The notes under the pieces: model-generated
The model's input: the letters and a program-made list of their open reading frames with translations, nothing else
Database searches by the model: none
Told to the model about the DNA's origin: nothing
Translations under genes and position numbers: made by a program
Assembly (NCBI RefSeq): GCF_015690355.1
Contig: NZ_JADPRT010000004.1
Location: forward strand, 188,330 to 252,329
Direction: 5' to 3'
Origin: Streptacidiphilus fuscans
Lineage (GTDB): Bacteria > Actinomycetota > Actinomycetes > Streptomycetales > Streptomycetaceae
Length of the DNA stretch: 64,000 bases
Shown here: piece by piece, positions 9,831 through 21,264 of the stretch
Position numbering within the stretch: position 1 is the stretch's first letter
Layout: each line of letters begins with the position of its first letter

Positions 9831-10379
9831 ATGAGCAGCAGCACCGACCTGGCAGCCCTACTGGCCGCCAAGATCCGTGACGTCCCGGACTACCCCAAGC
9901 CGGGCGTGGTCTTCAAGGACATCGCGCCGCTGCTCGGTGACGCCGAGGCCTTCGCCGCTCTCGTCGACCACCTGGCCGCGCGTTCCAGGGAACTGGGCGC
10001 GACCAAGATCGTCGGCCTGGAGGCCCGCGGCTTCATCCTGGCGGCCCCGGCCGCCTACGCCGCCGGCGCGGGCTTCGTCCCGGTCCGCAAGGAGGGCAAG
10101 CTTCCGGGCGAGCTGCACCGCCAGGCGTACGAGCTGGAGTACGGCTCGGCCGTGATCGAGGTGCAGACCGACGCCTTCGCCCCCGGCGAGCGGGTCCTGG
10201 TCGTCGACGACGTCCTCGCCACCGGCGGCACCGTCGAGGCCGCGCTGGAGCTGATCCAGCGCTGCGGCGCGGAGGTGGCCGGCGTCGAGGTCATGATGGA
10301 GCTCGGCTTCCTGGGCGGTCGTGCCCGGCTGGCCCCGCTGCTGGGCGACGCTCCGCTGGAGACCGTCATCGCGGTCTGA
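9831..10379 (+). CDS. apt: Adenine phosphoribosyltransferase
   Basis: Salvages adenine to AMP using PRPP. The 182-aa protein has the N-terminal DYPKPGVVFKDIAPLL, GLEARGFILAAPAAYAAG, the flexible-loop RKEGKLPGE, and the PRPP-binding motif VLVVDDVLATGGT at about residues 123-135. ATG at 9831 has AGGAG about 10 nt before it. The order secF-apt-rel is conserved in Streptomyces and places purine salvage beside (p)ppGpp metabolism. Confidence 0.96.
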   Translation: MSSSTDLAALLAAKIRDVPDYPKPGVVFKDIAPLLGDAEAFAALVDHLAARSRELGATKIVGLEARGFILAAPAAYAAGAGFVPVRKEGKLPGELHRQAYELEYGSAVIEVQTDAFAPGERVLVVDDVLATGGTVEAALELIQRCGAEVAGVEVMMELGFLGGRARLAPLLGDAPLETVIAV

Positions 10380-10398
10380 GCCGCCACTCGCGGCTTTG

Positions 10399-10428
10399 GA
10401 GGGCGGGTCCGGTACCGGGCCCGCCCTC
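10399..10428 (+). terminator. Near-perfect GC hairpin after apt
   Basis: GAGGGCGGG (10399-10407) pairs with CCCGCCCTC (10420-10428). The intervening TCCGGTACCGGG extends the stem through CCGG/CCGG and a T-G wobble. It starts 20 nt after the apt stop, with no clear U-tract. Likely terminator or attenuator ahead of rel. Confidence 0.65.
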
Positions 10429-10535
10429 GCTGGCTCTCCGAGCAGGACGAGGCGTCCACGGGCCGGTCCGGTGGCGGCACGTGACAGTGACCCTCGGTAC
10501 CATTGAGGTTCCGGTCCCGCTCCAGAGGAGTGCAC

Positions 10536-12986
<2,451 letters not shown>

Positions 12987-12991
12987 GACCT

Positions 12992-13180
12992 CAGGGGCGC
13001 GAGGACCTGCGCGAGCAACCACCCTGTCGGGTTGGCCCTGCTCGCTGAGCGACTCACCACTTCGGTGGCTTGTCGCGCAGTTCCTCGCGCCCCTGAATAG
13101 TGCAACTACCTGCGGGAGCACAGGCCTGAGTGCAACTACCTGCGGGAGCACAGGCCTGAGTGCAACTACCTGCGGGAGCG
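12992..13180. repeat. Composite intergenic repeat, copy 3, with a 30-bp tandem array
   Basis: Outer arms AGGGGCGCGAGGACCTGCGC (12994 on) and GCGCAGTTCCTCGCGCCCCT (about 13075-13094) are inverted. Next comes the 20-nt box GTGCAACTACCTGCGGGAGC followed by ACAGGCCTGA, and this 30-nt unit occurs at 13100-13129 and 13130-13159, with a third partial copy at 13160-13179. It lies between the 3' ends of the convergent rel and DUF349 genes. Confidence 0.8.
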
Positions 13181-13187
13181 AAAAGGC

Positions 13188-14417
13188 TCAGCCGCTGAAC
13201 TCCTCCAGGCCCTTCTGGGCCTGGGCGAGGAGCTCGCGGCGGCCGTCGAGCTCGGACTGGAGCTTGGCCACCTGACGGGAGTCACCCTTCGCCTCGGCCG
13301 CAGCGATCTGCCGCTCCAGCTTGTCGACCGCCGCCTGCAGCAGGCCCGTCATGCCCGCGGCGCGCGCCCGCGCCTCAGGGTTGCTGCGCTGCCACTCGGC
13401 CTCCTCCGCCTCGCGGATGGCCTGCTCGACCGTGCGGAGGCGACCCTCCAGGCGCGGACGCGCATCCCGCGGGACGTGGCCGATGGCCTCCCAGCGCTCG
13501 GCGATATCGCGGTAGGACGCCTTCGCGGCCTTCAGGTCGCCGATCGGGAGCAGCGCCTCCGCCTCGACCAGCAGGGCCTCCTTGGCGTGGGCGTTGTCGC
13601 GCTCACCCGCGTCACGCTCGTCGAAGACCGCCGAGCGGGCCTGGAAGAAGACGTCCTGCGCGCCCCGGAACCGGGTCCACAGCTCGTCCTCGGCCTCGCG
13701 CTGCGCGCGACCCGCCGACTTCCACTCCGCCATCAGCTCGCGGTAGCGGGCCGCCGTGTCGCCCCAGTCCTGCGAGTCGGAGAGCGACTCGGCCTCGACG
13801 ACCAGCTTCTCCTTCGTGAGCCTGGCCTCCTCGCGCTGCTGGTCCAGCTGCGCGAAGTGTCCCTTGCGGCGCTTGGAGAACGCCGAGCGCGCGTGCGAGA
13901 AGCGGTGCCACAGCTCGTCGTCGGACTTGCGGTCCAGGCGCGGCAGGCCCTTCCAGGTGTCCACCAGGGCGCGGAGCCGGTCGCCCGCCTCGCGCCACTG
14001 GGTCGACTCGACGAGCTGCTCCGCCTCGGCGACCAGCGCCTCCTTGGCGGCGCGGGCATCCTCCTGGGCCTTGGCGCGGGCCGCCTTGCGCTCCTCGCGA
14101 CGCGACTCGACCTCCGCGACCAGCGCCTGCAGGCGCTTGGCCAGGGCGTCAAGGTCGCCGACCGCGTGGCCCTCGGTCACCTGCGCCTGCAGGTGTTCGA
14201 TGGCCGTGAGAGCGTCCTTCGCCGCAAGGTCGGTGGTGCGCACGCGGCGCTCCAGAAGGCCGATCTCCACAGCGATGCCCTCGTACTTGCGCGTGAAGTA
14301 AGCCAGCGCCTCCTCGGGAGACCCCGCCTGCCACGAACCGACGACGCGCTCGCCGTCGGCCGTCCGCACGTAGACGGTTCCCTCGTCGTCGACCCGGCCC
14401 CACGGCTCGCTGCTCAC
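13188..14417 (-). CDS. DUF349 domain protein, coiled-coil
   Basis: A 409-aa protein built of repeated DUF349 units: segments such as WREAGDRLRALVDTWKGLPR, WGDTAARYRELMAEWKSAGR and LKAAKASYRDIAERWEAIGH recur about every 75 residues. Long charged coiled coils surround them. It is expected to be cytoplasmic. The family has no assigned biochemical function, and Streptomyces genomes have a member next to relA. GTG at 14417 has a strong GGAGGAG 8 nt upstream, so the longer in-frame start at 14483 was rejected. It converges with rel across the repeat at 12992-13180. Confidence 0.88.
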   Translation of the reverse strand: MSSEPWGRVDDEGTVYVRTADGERVVGSWQAGSPEEALAYFTRKYEGIAVEIGLLERRVRTTDLAAKDALTAIEHLQAQVTEGHAVGDLDALAKRLQALVAEVESRREERKAARAKAQEDARAAKEALVAEAEQLVESTQWREAGDRLRALVDTWKGLPRLDRKSDDELWHRFSHARSAFSKRRKGHFAQLDQQREEARLTKEKLVVEAESLSDSQDWGDTAARYRELMAEWKSAGRAQREAEDELWTRFRGAQDVFFQARSAVFDERDAGERDNAHAKEALLVEAEALLPIGDLKAAKASYRDIAERWEAIGHVPRDARPRLEGRLRTVEQAIREAEEAEWQRSNPEARARAAGMTGLLQAAVDKLERQIAAAEAKGDSRQVAKLQSELDGRRELLAQAQKGLEEFSG

Positions 14418-14702
14418 AGCGCCTCCTCCATATGGCGACCGTTCTTCTGGACCGGTGTCGCAGAAGGGGCGGACGCCGCCCACGTTCGATTGTCCGGCCG
14501 GTTCACATCCGCGCCGCCGGAAGCGCAGAAGCGCACCCTACAAGACGCCAACATAGGCGACGACCACCGGCGCTGTCCGTATCCCCGCCCGGATTGTTGC
14601 CTGCGCCGTCAAACCGCTCCGGTGGGTCGTCGCCCGTAAGCGTTGCGCGCACGCGCGGGGGCGTACGCGCACGCGCGCGCTTCCGTTCGCGTCAGTTTCG
14701 CG
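14418..14702. other. Intergenic region with alternating purine-pyrimidine tracts
   Basis: The 285 nt between the DUF349 start and the cyclophilin stop hold no gene. At 14644-14657 and 14661-14680 there are 14- and 20-nt perfectly alternating purine-pyrimidine tracts (mostly GC/CA steps) separated only by GGG. They lie 23-59 nt past the cyclophilin stop and may act in termination or adopt Z-DNA under supercoiling. No U-tract hairpin was found. Confidence 0.55.
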
Positions 14703-15548
14703 TCAGCTCTTCGTCGCGGTGACGCTGTTCATGATGACCGGCTGGAGCGGCTTGCCGTCGCCCGCGCCGTTGCTGTTGTCACTGCCCTTGGCGGCGATGG
14801 AGTTGAGCACGTTCAGGCCGCCCGTGATGGTGCCGAACGGCGTGTAGTTCGCGGGCAGCTGGCTGTCCTTGTAGACCAGGAAGAACTGCGAGCCGTTCGT
14901 GTTCGCACCGGAGTTGGCCATGGCCACCGTCCCGGCCGGGTAGGTGCCGCCCTTGACGGCCGGGTCGCTCAGGTTCTCGTCCTTGAACTGGTAGCCCGGG
15001 CCGCCGGAGCCGGTGCCGGTCGGGTCGCCGCACTGCAGCACGTAGATGCCGTTCGTCGTCAGACGGTGGCAGTAGACGCCGTCGAAGAAGTGCTGGCCCG
15101 CAAGGAACACGAAGGAGTTGACCGTGTGCGGCGCCGCGGCGGCGTCCAGCTTGAGGTCCACCTCGCCCTGGCCGAGCTGGATCTTCGCGGTGTAGGTGGC
15201 CGAGGTGTCGATCGTCATCGGCGGCTCGGTCTTCCAGGAGCCGTCCTTCTTCGCCGGGATCGTGTAGCCCGTCGTCGACGCCGACGGGGAGGCCTTGGCG
15301 CTGGCCGCGGACGCCGTGTCCGAGGAGGACTTCGTCGACCCGCTCGGCCAGAGTGCGACGGCGCCGACGGCGACCGCCGCGACGGCCACGACCGCGCCGC
15401 CGATGATCGCGGTGTGGCGGCGGGCCTTGGCGATCCGCTCGGCGCGCGCCTTCGTCTGGCGCTCCAGCTTCATCCGCTGCAACTCGCGGCGGCGCTTCTC
15501 CTTGTCCTTGGGAAGCTGCTGAGGCCTGCGCGTGTCGTTGGGGGCCAC
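14703..15548 (-). CDS. Membrane-anchored cyclophilin-type peptidyl-prolyl cis-trans isomerase
   Basis: A 281-aa protein with a basic N-terminus (KDKEKRRRELQRMKLERQTK), one membrane helix near residues 48-68 (IIGGAVVAVAAVAVGAVALW), a Ser/Ala linker, then a cyclophilin domain outside the membrane. Domain motifs include APHTVNSFVFLAGQHFFDG, CHRLTTNGIYVLQCGDPTGT, and ANTNGSQFFLVYKDSQLPAN with the catalytic-pocket SQFF. It likely assists folding of exported proteins. GTG at 15548 has GAGGAG with an 8-nt spacer. The in-frame GTG nine nt further upstream overlaps that site. The huge minus-strand ORF extending to 17408 is a GC-bias artefact. Confidence 0.92.
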   Translation of the reverse strand: MAPNDTRRPQQLPKDKEKRRRELQRMKLERQTKARAERIAKARRHTAIIGGAVVAVAAVAVGAVALWPSGSTKSSSDTASAASAKASPSASTTGYTIPAKKDGSWKTEPPMTIDTSATYTAKIQLGQGEVDLKLDAAAAPHTVNSFVFLAGQHFFDGVYCHRLTTNGIYVLQCGDPTGTGSGGPGYQFKDENLSDPAVKGGTYPAGTVAMANSGANTNGSQFFLVYKDSQLPANYTPFGTITGGLNVLNSIAAKGSDNSNGAGDGKPLQPVIMNSVTATKS

Positions 15549-15863
15549 GGCCCACACTCCTCGGGTCTGCGGTCGGGGTCGGTCAGATGCGTCAGATCGC
15601 GGTTCGTCGGTGCGCGGACGGGCTCGTCGGAGCCCGGTCGCGGGGATCCTCCCACCCGACGGCGGCCTAGTGTAGGGAGCGAACCTGTAAACGCGAGGTG
15701 AGATGCCGCTACGAGCCGCCGGACGGGCGACGTCGAGGTCGCGACGCGGAGCCGTTGACGCGCCGGATACGGGTTCGCGATCCCTCCCGTGCCGCCGGTA
15801 GGCTGCATGCAGCATCCGCATGCCACCACTGTCGCAGCCACCACCGACGCGCAAAGGACCCAC
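15549..15863. other. Divergent intergenic region between cyclophilin and MBL-hydrolase genes
   Basis: No gene is visible in these 315 nt. A candidate -10 hexamer for the plus-strand gene is TAGGCT at 15799-15804, and a candidate for the minus-strand gene is TACACT (reverse complement of 15671-15676). Neither has a convincing -35 at the usual distance. Confidence 0.35.
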
Positions 15864-16571
15864 GTGTTCATCGCCGGCTTTCCCGCTGGAGCCTGGGGCA
15901 CCAACTGCTACCTCGTGGCCCCTGCCGCCGGTGAGGAGTGCGTCATCGTCGATCCCGGCCACGAGGCGACCGCCGGAGTCCAGAACACGGTGCGCGAGCA
16001 CGGGCTGAAGCCGGTCGCGGTGGTGCTGACGCACGGGCACATCGACCACGTCGCGTCGGTCGTCCCGGTCTGCGGGGCGCGCGGGATCCCGGCCTGGATC
16101 CACCCCGACGACCGCTACATGCTCTCCGATCCGGAGAAGGCCCTCGGCCGCTCCTTCGGCGCGCAGCTGATGGGCGAGATCACGGTCGGCGAGCCGGACG
16201 ACGTCCGGGTGCTGACCGACGGCAGCGTCCTGGAGTTGGCCGGGCTGAGCATGACGGTCGAGCACGCGCCCGGCCATACCAAGGGGTCGGTGACGTTCAG
16301 GACGCCCGCCGCACCGGAGCTTCCGCCGGTGCTGTTCTCGGGTGACCTGCTCTTCGCCGGCTCCGTCGGACGCACCGATCTTCCCGGAGGCGACCACGAC
16401 GCCCTCCTGCAGTCGCTGGCCCGCGTGTGCCTGCCGCTGCCGGACGAGACCGTGGTCCTCTCCGGTCATGGCCCCCAGACGACCATCGGTCGCGAGCGCG
16501 CCGCCAACCCGTACCTGCTGCAGGTCGCCGGCAGCGCCGCGCCGACCGGCGCCCCGCGCCGCGGAATCTGA
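15864..16571 (+). CDS. MBL-fold metallo-hydrolase, glyoxalase II-like
   Basis: A 235-aa metallo-beta-lactamase-fold protein. It starts VFIAGFPAGAWGTNCYLVAP and carries the metal motif THGHIDH (H-x-H-x-D-H), then AWIHPDDRYML, EHAPGHTKGSVTF, LLFAGSVGRTDLPGG and a final LSGHGPQTTIGRE, giving the usual set of His/Asp ligands. This pattern fits glyoxalase II-like thioester hydrolases; the substrate cannot be assigned. GTG at 15864 follows AAAGGA. It lies 12 nt before hisS, the typical Streptomyces order, suggesting co-transcription. Confidence 0.9.
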   Translation: MFIAGFPAGAWGTNCYLVAPAAGEECVIVDPGHEATAGVQNTVREHGLKPVAVVLTHGHIDHVASVVPVCGARGIPAWIHPDDRYMLSDPEKALGRSFGAQLMGEITVGEPDDVRVLTDGSVLELAGLSMTVEHAPGHTKGSVTFRTPAAPELPPVLFSGDLLFAGSVGRTDLPGGDHDALLQSLARVCLPLPDETVVLSGHGPQTTIGRERAANPYLLQVAGSAAPTGAPRRGI

Positions 16572-16583
16572 TTGAGACGAGAC

Positions 16584-17858
16584 GTGAGCAGCAACTCCCA
16601 GGCTTTCCAGGCCATCAAGGGCACCTACGACATCCTCCCCGCCGACGCGCCGACGGTGCTGGCCGTACGCGAGGCCTTCGCCGCGCCGCTGCGCCGCGCC
16701 GGTTACGGCTACATCGAGACGCCGGTCTTCGAGGACATCAACCTCTTCTCGCGTGGTGTCGGCGAGTCCACCGACATCGTCACCAAGGAGATGTTCGCCT
16801 TCACCACCCTGGGCGGCGAGCGCATCGCGCTGCGGCCCGAGGGCACCGCGTCCGTGCTGCGCGCGACGCTGGAGGCCAACCTGCACCGGGTCGGCAACCT
16901 GCCGGTCAAGCTCTGGTACAGCGGCTCGCAGTACCGCTACGAGAAGCCGCAGAAGGGCCGCTACCGCCAGTTCTGGCAGGTCGGCGCGGAGGCCATCGGC
17001 GCGGAGGACCCGGCGCTCGACGCCGAGTTGATCATCCTGGCCGACGACGCCTACCGCTCGCTCGGGCTGCGCAACTTCCGCATCCTGCTCAACAGTCTGG
17101 GCGACCGCGAGTGCCGTCCGGTCTACCGCGCCGCGCTCCAGGACTTCCTGCGCGGCCTGGACCTGGACGAGGACACCCGCCGCCGCGCCGAGATCAACCC
17201 GCTGCGCGTGCTGGACGACAAGCGTCCGGACGTGCAGGCGCAGCTGGTCGGCGCGCCGATGCTGGTCGACTACCTGTGCGAGGGCTGCAAGGCCTACCAC
17301 GAGCAGGTCCGCGAGCTGCTGACCGCCGCGGGCGTCGCCTTCGAGGACGACCCCAAGCTGGTCCGCGGTCTCGACTACTACACTCGCACCACCTTCGAGT
17401 TCGTCCACGACGGCCTCGGCTCGCAGTCCGCGGTGGGCGGCGGCGGTCGCTACGACGGCCTGTCCGAGATGATCGGCGGCCCGGCGCTGCCGTCCGTGGG
17501 CTGGGCGCTCGGCGTGGACCGCACCGTGCTGGCGCTGGAGGCCGAGGGCATCACCCTCGACGCCCCCGCCACCACCGACGTCTTCGCCGTGCCGCTCGGC
17601 GAGCAGGCGCGTCGCGTCCTGTTCGGGACGGTGACGCAGCTGCGCCGCGAGGGCGTCTCCGCGGACATCGTCTACGGCGGCAAGGGCATCAAGGCCGCGA
17701 TGAAGGCGGCGGACCGCTCCGGCGCGCGCTGGGCGATCGTCGCCGGCGATCGCGATCTCGCCGAAGGCAACGTGCAGTTGAAGGACCTCAGTACCGGTGA
17801 CCAGACCCCGGTCGCCCTCGACGTTCTCGTCACCACCCTGAAGGAGAAGCTCCAGTGA
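16584..17858 (+). CDS. hisS: Histidyl-tRNA synthetase
   Basis: A class II synthetase charging tRNA-His. The 424-aa protein starts with [14 protein letters not shown]. It shows motif 1 ([20 protein letters not shown]), motif 2 ([19 protein letters not shown]), the histidine-A motif [15 protein letters not shown], and motif 3 ([12 protein letters not shown]), followed by an anticodon-binding domain. GTG at 16584 gives the usual family length; an in-frame TTG at 16572 is the alternative. The stop overlaps the aspS start by 4 nt (GTGA), so hisS-aspS are translationally coupled. Confidence 0.96.
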   Translation: MSSNSQAFQAIKGTYDILPADAPTVLAVREAFAAPLRRAGYGYIETPVFEDINLFSRGVGESTDIVTKEMFAFTTLGGERIALRPEGTASVLRATLEANLHRVGNLPVKLWYSGSQYRYEKPQKGRYRQFWQVGAEAIGAEDPALDAELIILADDAYRSLGLRNFRILLNSLGDRECRPVYRAALQDFLRGLDLDEDTRRRAEINPLRVLDDKRPDVQAQLVGAPMLVDYLCEGCKAYHEQVRELLTAAGVAFEDDPKLVRGLDYYTRTTFEFVHDGLGSQSAVGGGGRYDGLSEMIGGPALPSVGWALGVDRTVLALEAEGITLDAPATTDVFAVPLGEQARRVLFGTVTQLRREGVSADIVYGGKGIKAAMKAADRSGARWAIVAGDRDLAEGNVQLKDLSTGDQTPVALDVLVTTLKEKLQ

Positions 17859-19618
17859 TCCGCACCCACGAGGCCGGCACGCTCCGCCCGGAGCACGCCG
17901 GCACCACCGTCACCCTCGCCGGCTGGGTCGCCCGCCGCCGCGACCACGGCGGCGTGGCCTTCGTCGACGTGCGGGACACCTCCGGCACCGTCCAGGTCGT
18001 CTTCCGCGACCTGGAGGCCGTGGGCGAGCTGCGCTCCGAGTGGTGCGTCAAGATCGTCGGCGAGGTCCGCGTCCGTCCCGAGGGCAACGAGAACCCGGAC
18101 ATCCCGACCGGTCAGGTCGAGGTCGTCGTCTCCGAGCTGACCGTGCTGTCCGAGGCTGCCGCGCTGCCGTTCCAGGTCGCCGAGTACGAGCCCGGTTCGG
18201 TCAACGAGGAGGTCCGCCTCAAGTACCGCTACCTGGACCTGCGCCGCGAGGGCCCGGCCCGCGCGCTGCGCCTGCGTTCCAAGGCCTCGCACATCATCCG
18301 CACGGTGATGGAGGAGAACGGCTTCCTCGACATCGAGACGCCGTACCTGACGCGTTCGACGCCGGAAGGCGCCCGCGACTTCCTGGTGCCGGTCCGCCTG
18401 CAGCCGGGCCACTGGTACGCGCTGCCGCAGTCGCCGCAGCTGTTCAAGCAGCTGCTGATGGTCGCCGGTATGGAGCGCTACTACCAGATCGCGCGCTGCT
18501 TCCGTGACGAGGACTTCCGCGCCGACCGCCAGCCGGAGTTCACCCAGCTCGACGTCGAGGCCTCGTTCGTCGACCAGGAGGACATCCTCAAGCTGGGCGA
18601 GGAGGTCGTCTCCCGGGTCTGGGGCGAGGTCCTGGGCTACGAGGTGCCGCTGCCGCTGCCGCGGATGACCTACGCCGACGCGATGTCCCGCTACGGCTCG
18701 GACAAGCCGGACGTCCGCTTCGACAACGAACTCACCGAGCTCACCGAGTACTTCGCGGGCACCGAGTTCCGCGTCTTCCAGGCCCCGTACGTCGGCGCCG
18801 TGGTGATGCCGGGCGGCGCGTCCCAGCCGCGCAAGCAGCTGGACGCCTGGCAGGACTGGGCGAAGGCGCGCGGCGCGCGCGGCCTCGCGTACGTCCTGAT
18901 CGACGAGGAGACCGGCGAGCTGCGCGGCCCGGTCGCCAAGAACCTCAGCGAGGAGCACCTCGCCGGTCTGGCCGACGCGGTCGGCGCCAAGCCGGGCGAC
19001 TGCGTCTTCTTCGCGGCGGGCAAGAAGACCGCGTCGCAGGAGCTGCTGGGTGCCGCCCGTCTGGAGATCGGCAAGCGCTGCGGCCTGATCGACGAGTCCA
19101 AGTGGGCGTTCCTCTGGGTCGTCGACTTCCCGATGTTCGAGCCGATCGAGGACGACAAGGGCGAGTTCCAGGGCTGGCACGCGGTGCACCACCCGTTCAC
19201 CGCCCCGACCGCCGAGTCCATGGACACCTTCGACACCGACCCGGGCAACGCGCTCTCCAACGCGTACGACCTGGTCCTCAACGGTTCGGAGATCGGCGGC
19301 GGTTCGATCCGTATCCACCAGAAGGACGTGCAGAAGCGCGCCTTCGACGCGATCGGCCTGTCGCCCGAGGAGGCCCAGTCGCAGTTCGGCTTCCTGCTGA
19401 ACGCCTTCGACTTCGGCCCGCCGCCGCACGGCGGCATCGCCCTCGGCCTGGACCGCCTCGTCGCGCTGCTGGGCGGCTACGAGACGATCCGCGACGTCAT
19501 CGCCTTCCCGAAGACCTCCAACGGCGGCGACCCGCTGACCGGCGCGCCGACGGAGATCACCGCCGCGCAGCGCAAGGAAGCGGGCGTGGACGCCAAGCCG
19601 AAGCAGGCCGAGGCGTAA
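17855..19618 (+). CDS. aspS: Aspartyl-tRNA synthetase, bacterial type
   Basis: Class II synthetase of 587 aa, the bacterial length with a GAD insertion domain. The N-terminal OB fold reads [20 protein letters not shown]. Catalytic motifs are [40 protein letters not shown] and [18 protein letters not shown] at 17855 lies in the 4-nt overlap with hisS. From memory, in S. coelicolor aspS is far from hisS, so the adjacency here, common in other phyla, may be a lineage difference. The gene ends 12 nt before a G/C homopolymer tract. Confidence 0.96.
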   Translation: MIRTHEAGTLRPEHAGTTVTLAGWVARRRDHGGVAFVDVRDTSGTVQVVFRDLEAVGELRSEWCVKIVGEVRVRPEGNENPDIPTGQVEVVVSELTVLSEAAALPFQVAEYEPGSVNEEVRLKYRYLDLRREGPARALRLRSKASHIIRTVMEENGFLDIETPYLTRSTPEGARDFLVPVRLQPGHWYALPQSPQLFKQLLMVAGMERYYQIARCFRDEDFRADRQPEFTQLDVEASFVDQEDILKLGEEVVSRVWGEVLGYEVPLPLPRMTYADAMSRYGSDKPDVRFDNELTELTEYFAGTEFRVFQAPYVGAVVMPGGASQPRKQLDAWQDWAKARGARGLAYVLIDEETGELRGPVAKNLSEEHLAGLADAVGAKPGDCVFFAAGKKTASQELLGAARLEIGKRCGLIDESKWAFLWVVDFPMFEPIEDDKGEFQGWHAVHHPFTAPTAESMDTFDTDPGNALSNAYDLVLNGSEIGGGSIRIHQKDVQKRAFDAIGLSPEEAQSQFGFLLNAFDFGPPPHGGIALGLDRLVALLGGYETIRDVIAFPKTSNGGDPLTGAPTEITAAQRKEAGVDAKPKQAEA

Positions 19619-19629
19619 CTCGTACTTCC

Positions 19630-19750
19630 AGGGGCGTGGGGGGGGGGGGGGCCGCCCCCCCCCCCCCCCCGGGGGGGGGGGGGGGGGGGGGGCGCCGCGG
19701 GGCCCGGCCCCCTGCCCGCGGGCCCCCCCCCCCCCCCCCCCCCACGCCCC
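19630..19750. repeat. G/C homopolymer tract with inverted GGGGCGTGGGG arms between convergent aspS and symporter genes
   Basis: AGGGGCGTGGGG (from 19630) and CCCCACGCCCCT (ending 19751) are inverted arms like those of other intergenic repeats here. Between them lie a 14-G run (19638-19651), a 16-C run (19655-19670), a 22-G run (19671-19692) and a 21-C run (19723-19743). Such runs are not normal genomic sequence and most likely represent a terminator hairpin badly resolved by sequencing or assembly. Reading frames through it are meaningless. Confidence 0.7.
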
Positions 19751-21091
19751 TTATGCGTGTTGCAGCTGACTCGGCAGCGGCGGCTCCTGCGCCGGTGCCA
19801 GCGCGGTCTCGTCGAAGGGGAGGCGGCCGCTGAGGACGAGGCGCATGCGGTCGTGGTCGAGTTCGTGCGTCCAGTGGCCGATGACGACGGTGGCGATCGC
19901 GTTGCCCGCGAAGTTGGTGAGGGCGCGGGCCTCGGACATGAAGCGGTCGATGCCGACGATGAGGCCGACGCCGTCGACCAGGGCCGGGGCGTGGGACTGG
20001 AGGCCGCCCGCGAGGGTGGCCAGGCCGGCGCCGCTGACGCCGGCGGCGCCCTTGCTGGCGATCACCATGAAGAGCAGCAGTGAGATCTGCGATCCGATCG
20101 ACATCGGCCGGTCCATCGCCTGGGCGATGAAGAGCGAGGCCATGGTCAGGTAGATGGCGGTGCCGTCCAGGTTGAAGCTGTAGCCGGTCGGGATGGTGAT
20201 GCCGGTGACCGGGCGGCTCACACCCAGGTGCTCCAACTTGGCGATGACGCGCGGCAGCGCGCTCTCGCTCGACGAGGTGGAGAGGATCAGCAGGAACTCG
20301 CGGCCCAGGTAGCGCAGCAGCGAGAACACGTTGACGCCCGCGACCAGCCGCAGCACCAGGCCCAGCACGAGGAAGACGAAGATCGCGCAGGTCAGGTAGA
20401 AGCCCAGCATGACCATCAGCAGCGACTTCAGCGCCGCCCAGCCGGACGCGCCGACCACCGCCGCGATCGCGCCGAACGCGCCCACCGGCGCCGCCCACAT
20501 GATCATCGACAGCACGCGGAAGACCAGCTTCTGCAGGTGCTCCACGCCGCGCAGGATCGGCGCGCCCGCCGTGCCCATCGACTGCAGCGCGAAGCCGACC
20601 AGCAGCGCGACCAGCAGGGTCTGCAGTACCTGACCGCCCGTCAATGCCGAGACCAGGGTGGTCGGGATGACGGAGAGCAGGAAGTCGCCGGTGCCCTCGC
20701 CGCCGCCCGCGGCGACCTGGGCGTGGCCCGCCTTGGCCAGGGAGTCGGTCAGGTGGAGGCCCGCGCCCGGGTTGACCAGGTTGCCGACGACCAGGCCGAT
20801 CGCCAGCGCGACCGTCGACATCACCAGGAAGTAGCCGAGCGCCAGCCCGCCGACCTTGCCGACCTTGGCCGCCTTGGTCACCGAGCCGATGCCCAGCACG
20901 ATGGTGGTGAAGATGACCGGGCTGATCATCATCTTGATCAGGTTCACGAAACCCGTGCCCACAGGCTTGAGTTGCAGCGCGAACGACGGCGCGGCCAGGC
21001 CCACCGCGATGCCGAGGAGCACCGCGCCGATCACGGCCAGGTAGAGGTAGTGGGTCCGTTCGCGTCTGACTGCTGCTGCGTCTGTTGCCAT
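19751..21091 (-). CDS. dctA: Dicarboxylate/amino acid:cation symporter, DctA/GltP family
   Basis: A 446-aa secondary transporter importing C4-dicarboxylates or acidic amino acids with H+ or Na+. Hallmarks are FVNLIKMMISPVIFTTIVLG, the SSSESALPRVI hairpin (HP1, serine-rich), GYSFNLDGTAIYLTMASLFI with the NMDGT-like NLDGT, and a substrate-site D/R region GIDRFMSEARALTNFAGNAI. ATG at 21091 has GAGGGAG upstream; a longer start at 21235 lacks a site. It is divergent from a CitA/DcuS-type sensor kinase and its regulator, so carboxylate-responsive control is likely. Confidence 0.93.
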   Translation of the reverse strand: MATDAAAVRRERTHYLYLAVIGAVLLGIAVGLAAPSFALQLKPVGTGFVNLIKMMISPVIFTTIVLGIGSVTKAAKVGKVGGLALGYFLVMSTVALAIGLVVGNLVNPGAGLHLTDSLAKAGHAQVAAGGGEGTGDFLLSVIPTTLVSALTGGQVLQTLLVALLVGFALQSMGTAGAPILRGVEHLQKLVFRVLSMIMWAAPVGAFGAIAAVVGASGWAALKSLLMVMLGFYLTCAIFVFLVLGLVLRLVAGVNVFSLLRYLGREFLLILSTSSSESALPRVIAKLEHLGVSRPVTGITIPTGYSFNLDGTAIYLTMASLFIAQAMDRPMSIGSQISLLLFMVIASKGAAGVSGAGLATLAGGLQSHAPALVDGVGLIVGIDRFMSEARALTNFAGNAIATVVIGHWTHELDHDRMRLVLSGRLPFDETALAPAQEPPLPSQLQHA

Positions 21092-21201
21092 GAGTGCGGC
21101 TCCCTCGCCGGTCGTCGTCCCAGAACGTCGGTGTCCGGCCGGGGTGGTGGTCGGGCCGGTTGCGACGACTATGGGGGCGGGCTCGGGGAGCGTCACGCTT
21201 G

Positions 21202-21216
21202 CGTTCATATCGTTCA
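21202..21216. promoter_or_regulatory. CGTTCA direct repeat in the symporter/sensor-kinase intergenic region
   Basis: CGTTCA-TAT-CGTTCA gives two identical hexamers with a 9-nt period in the 173-nt divergent promoter region. It is a plausible binding site for the neighbouring CitB/DcuR-type response regulator. The assignment is inference from spacing and position only. Confidence 0.35.
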
Positions 21217-21264
21217 CGGCACGCGCGGTACTCACCTAGCGCGTCGCCAGGCAGACTGGCCACC

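Noticed and set aside
13100..13179. CRISPR-like short tandem repeat
   Set aside because: Repeat units are directly adjacent with no variable spacers, and no cas genes are near. It is a tandem expansion of an interspersed repeat module.
14703..17408. A 901-aa minus-strand ORF covering cyclophilin, the MBL hydrolase and much of hisS
   Set aside because: Only its last 281 codons are a real protein. The rest is antisense to well-conserved genes and is an open frame due to high GC.
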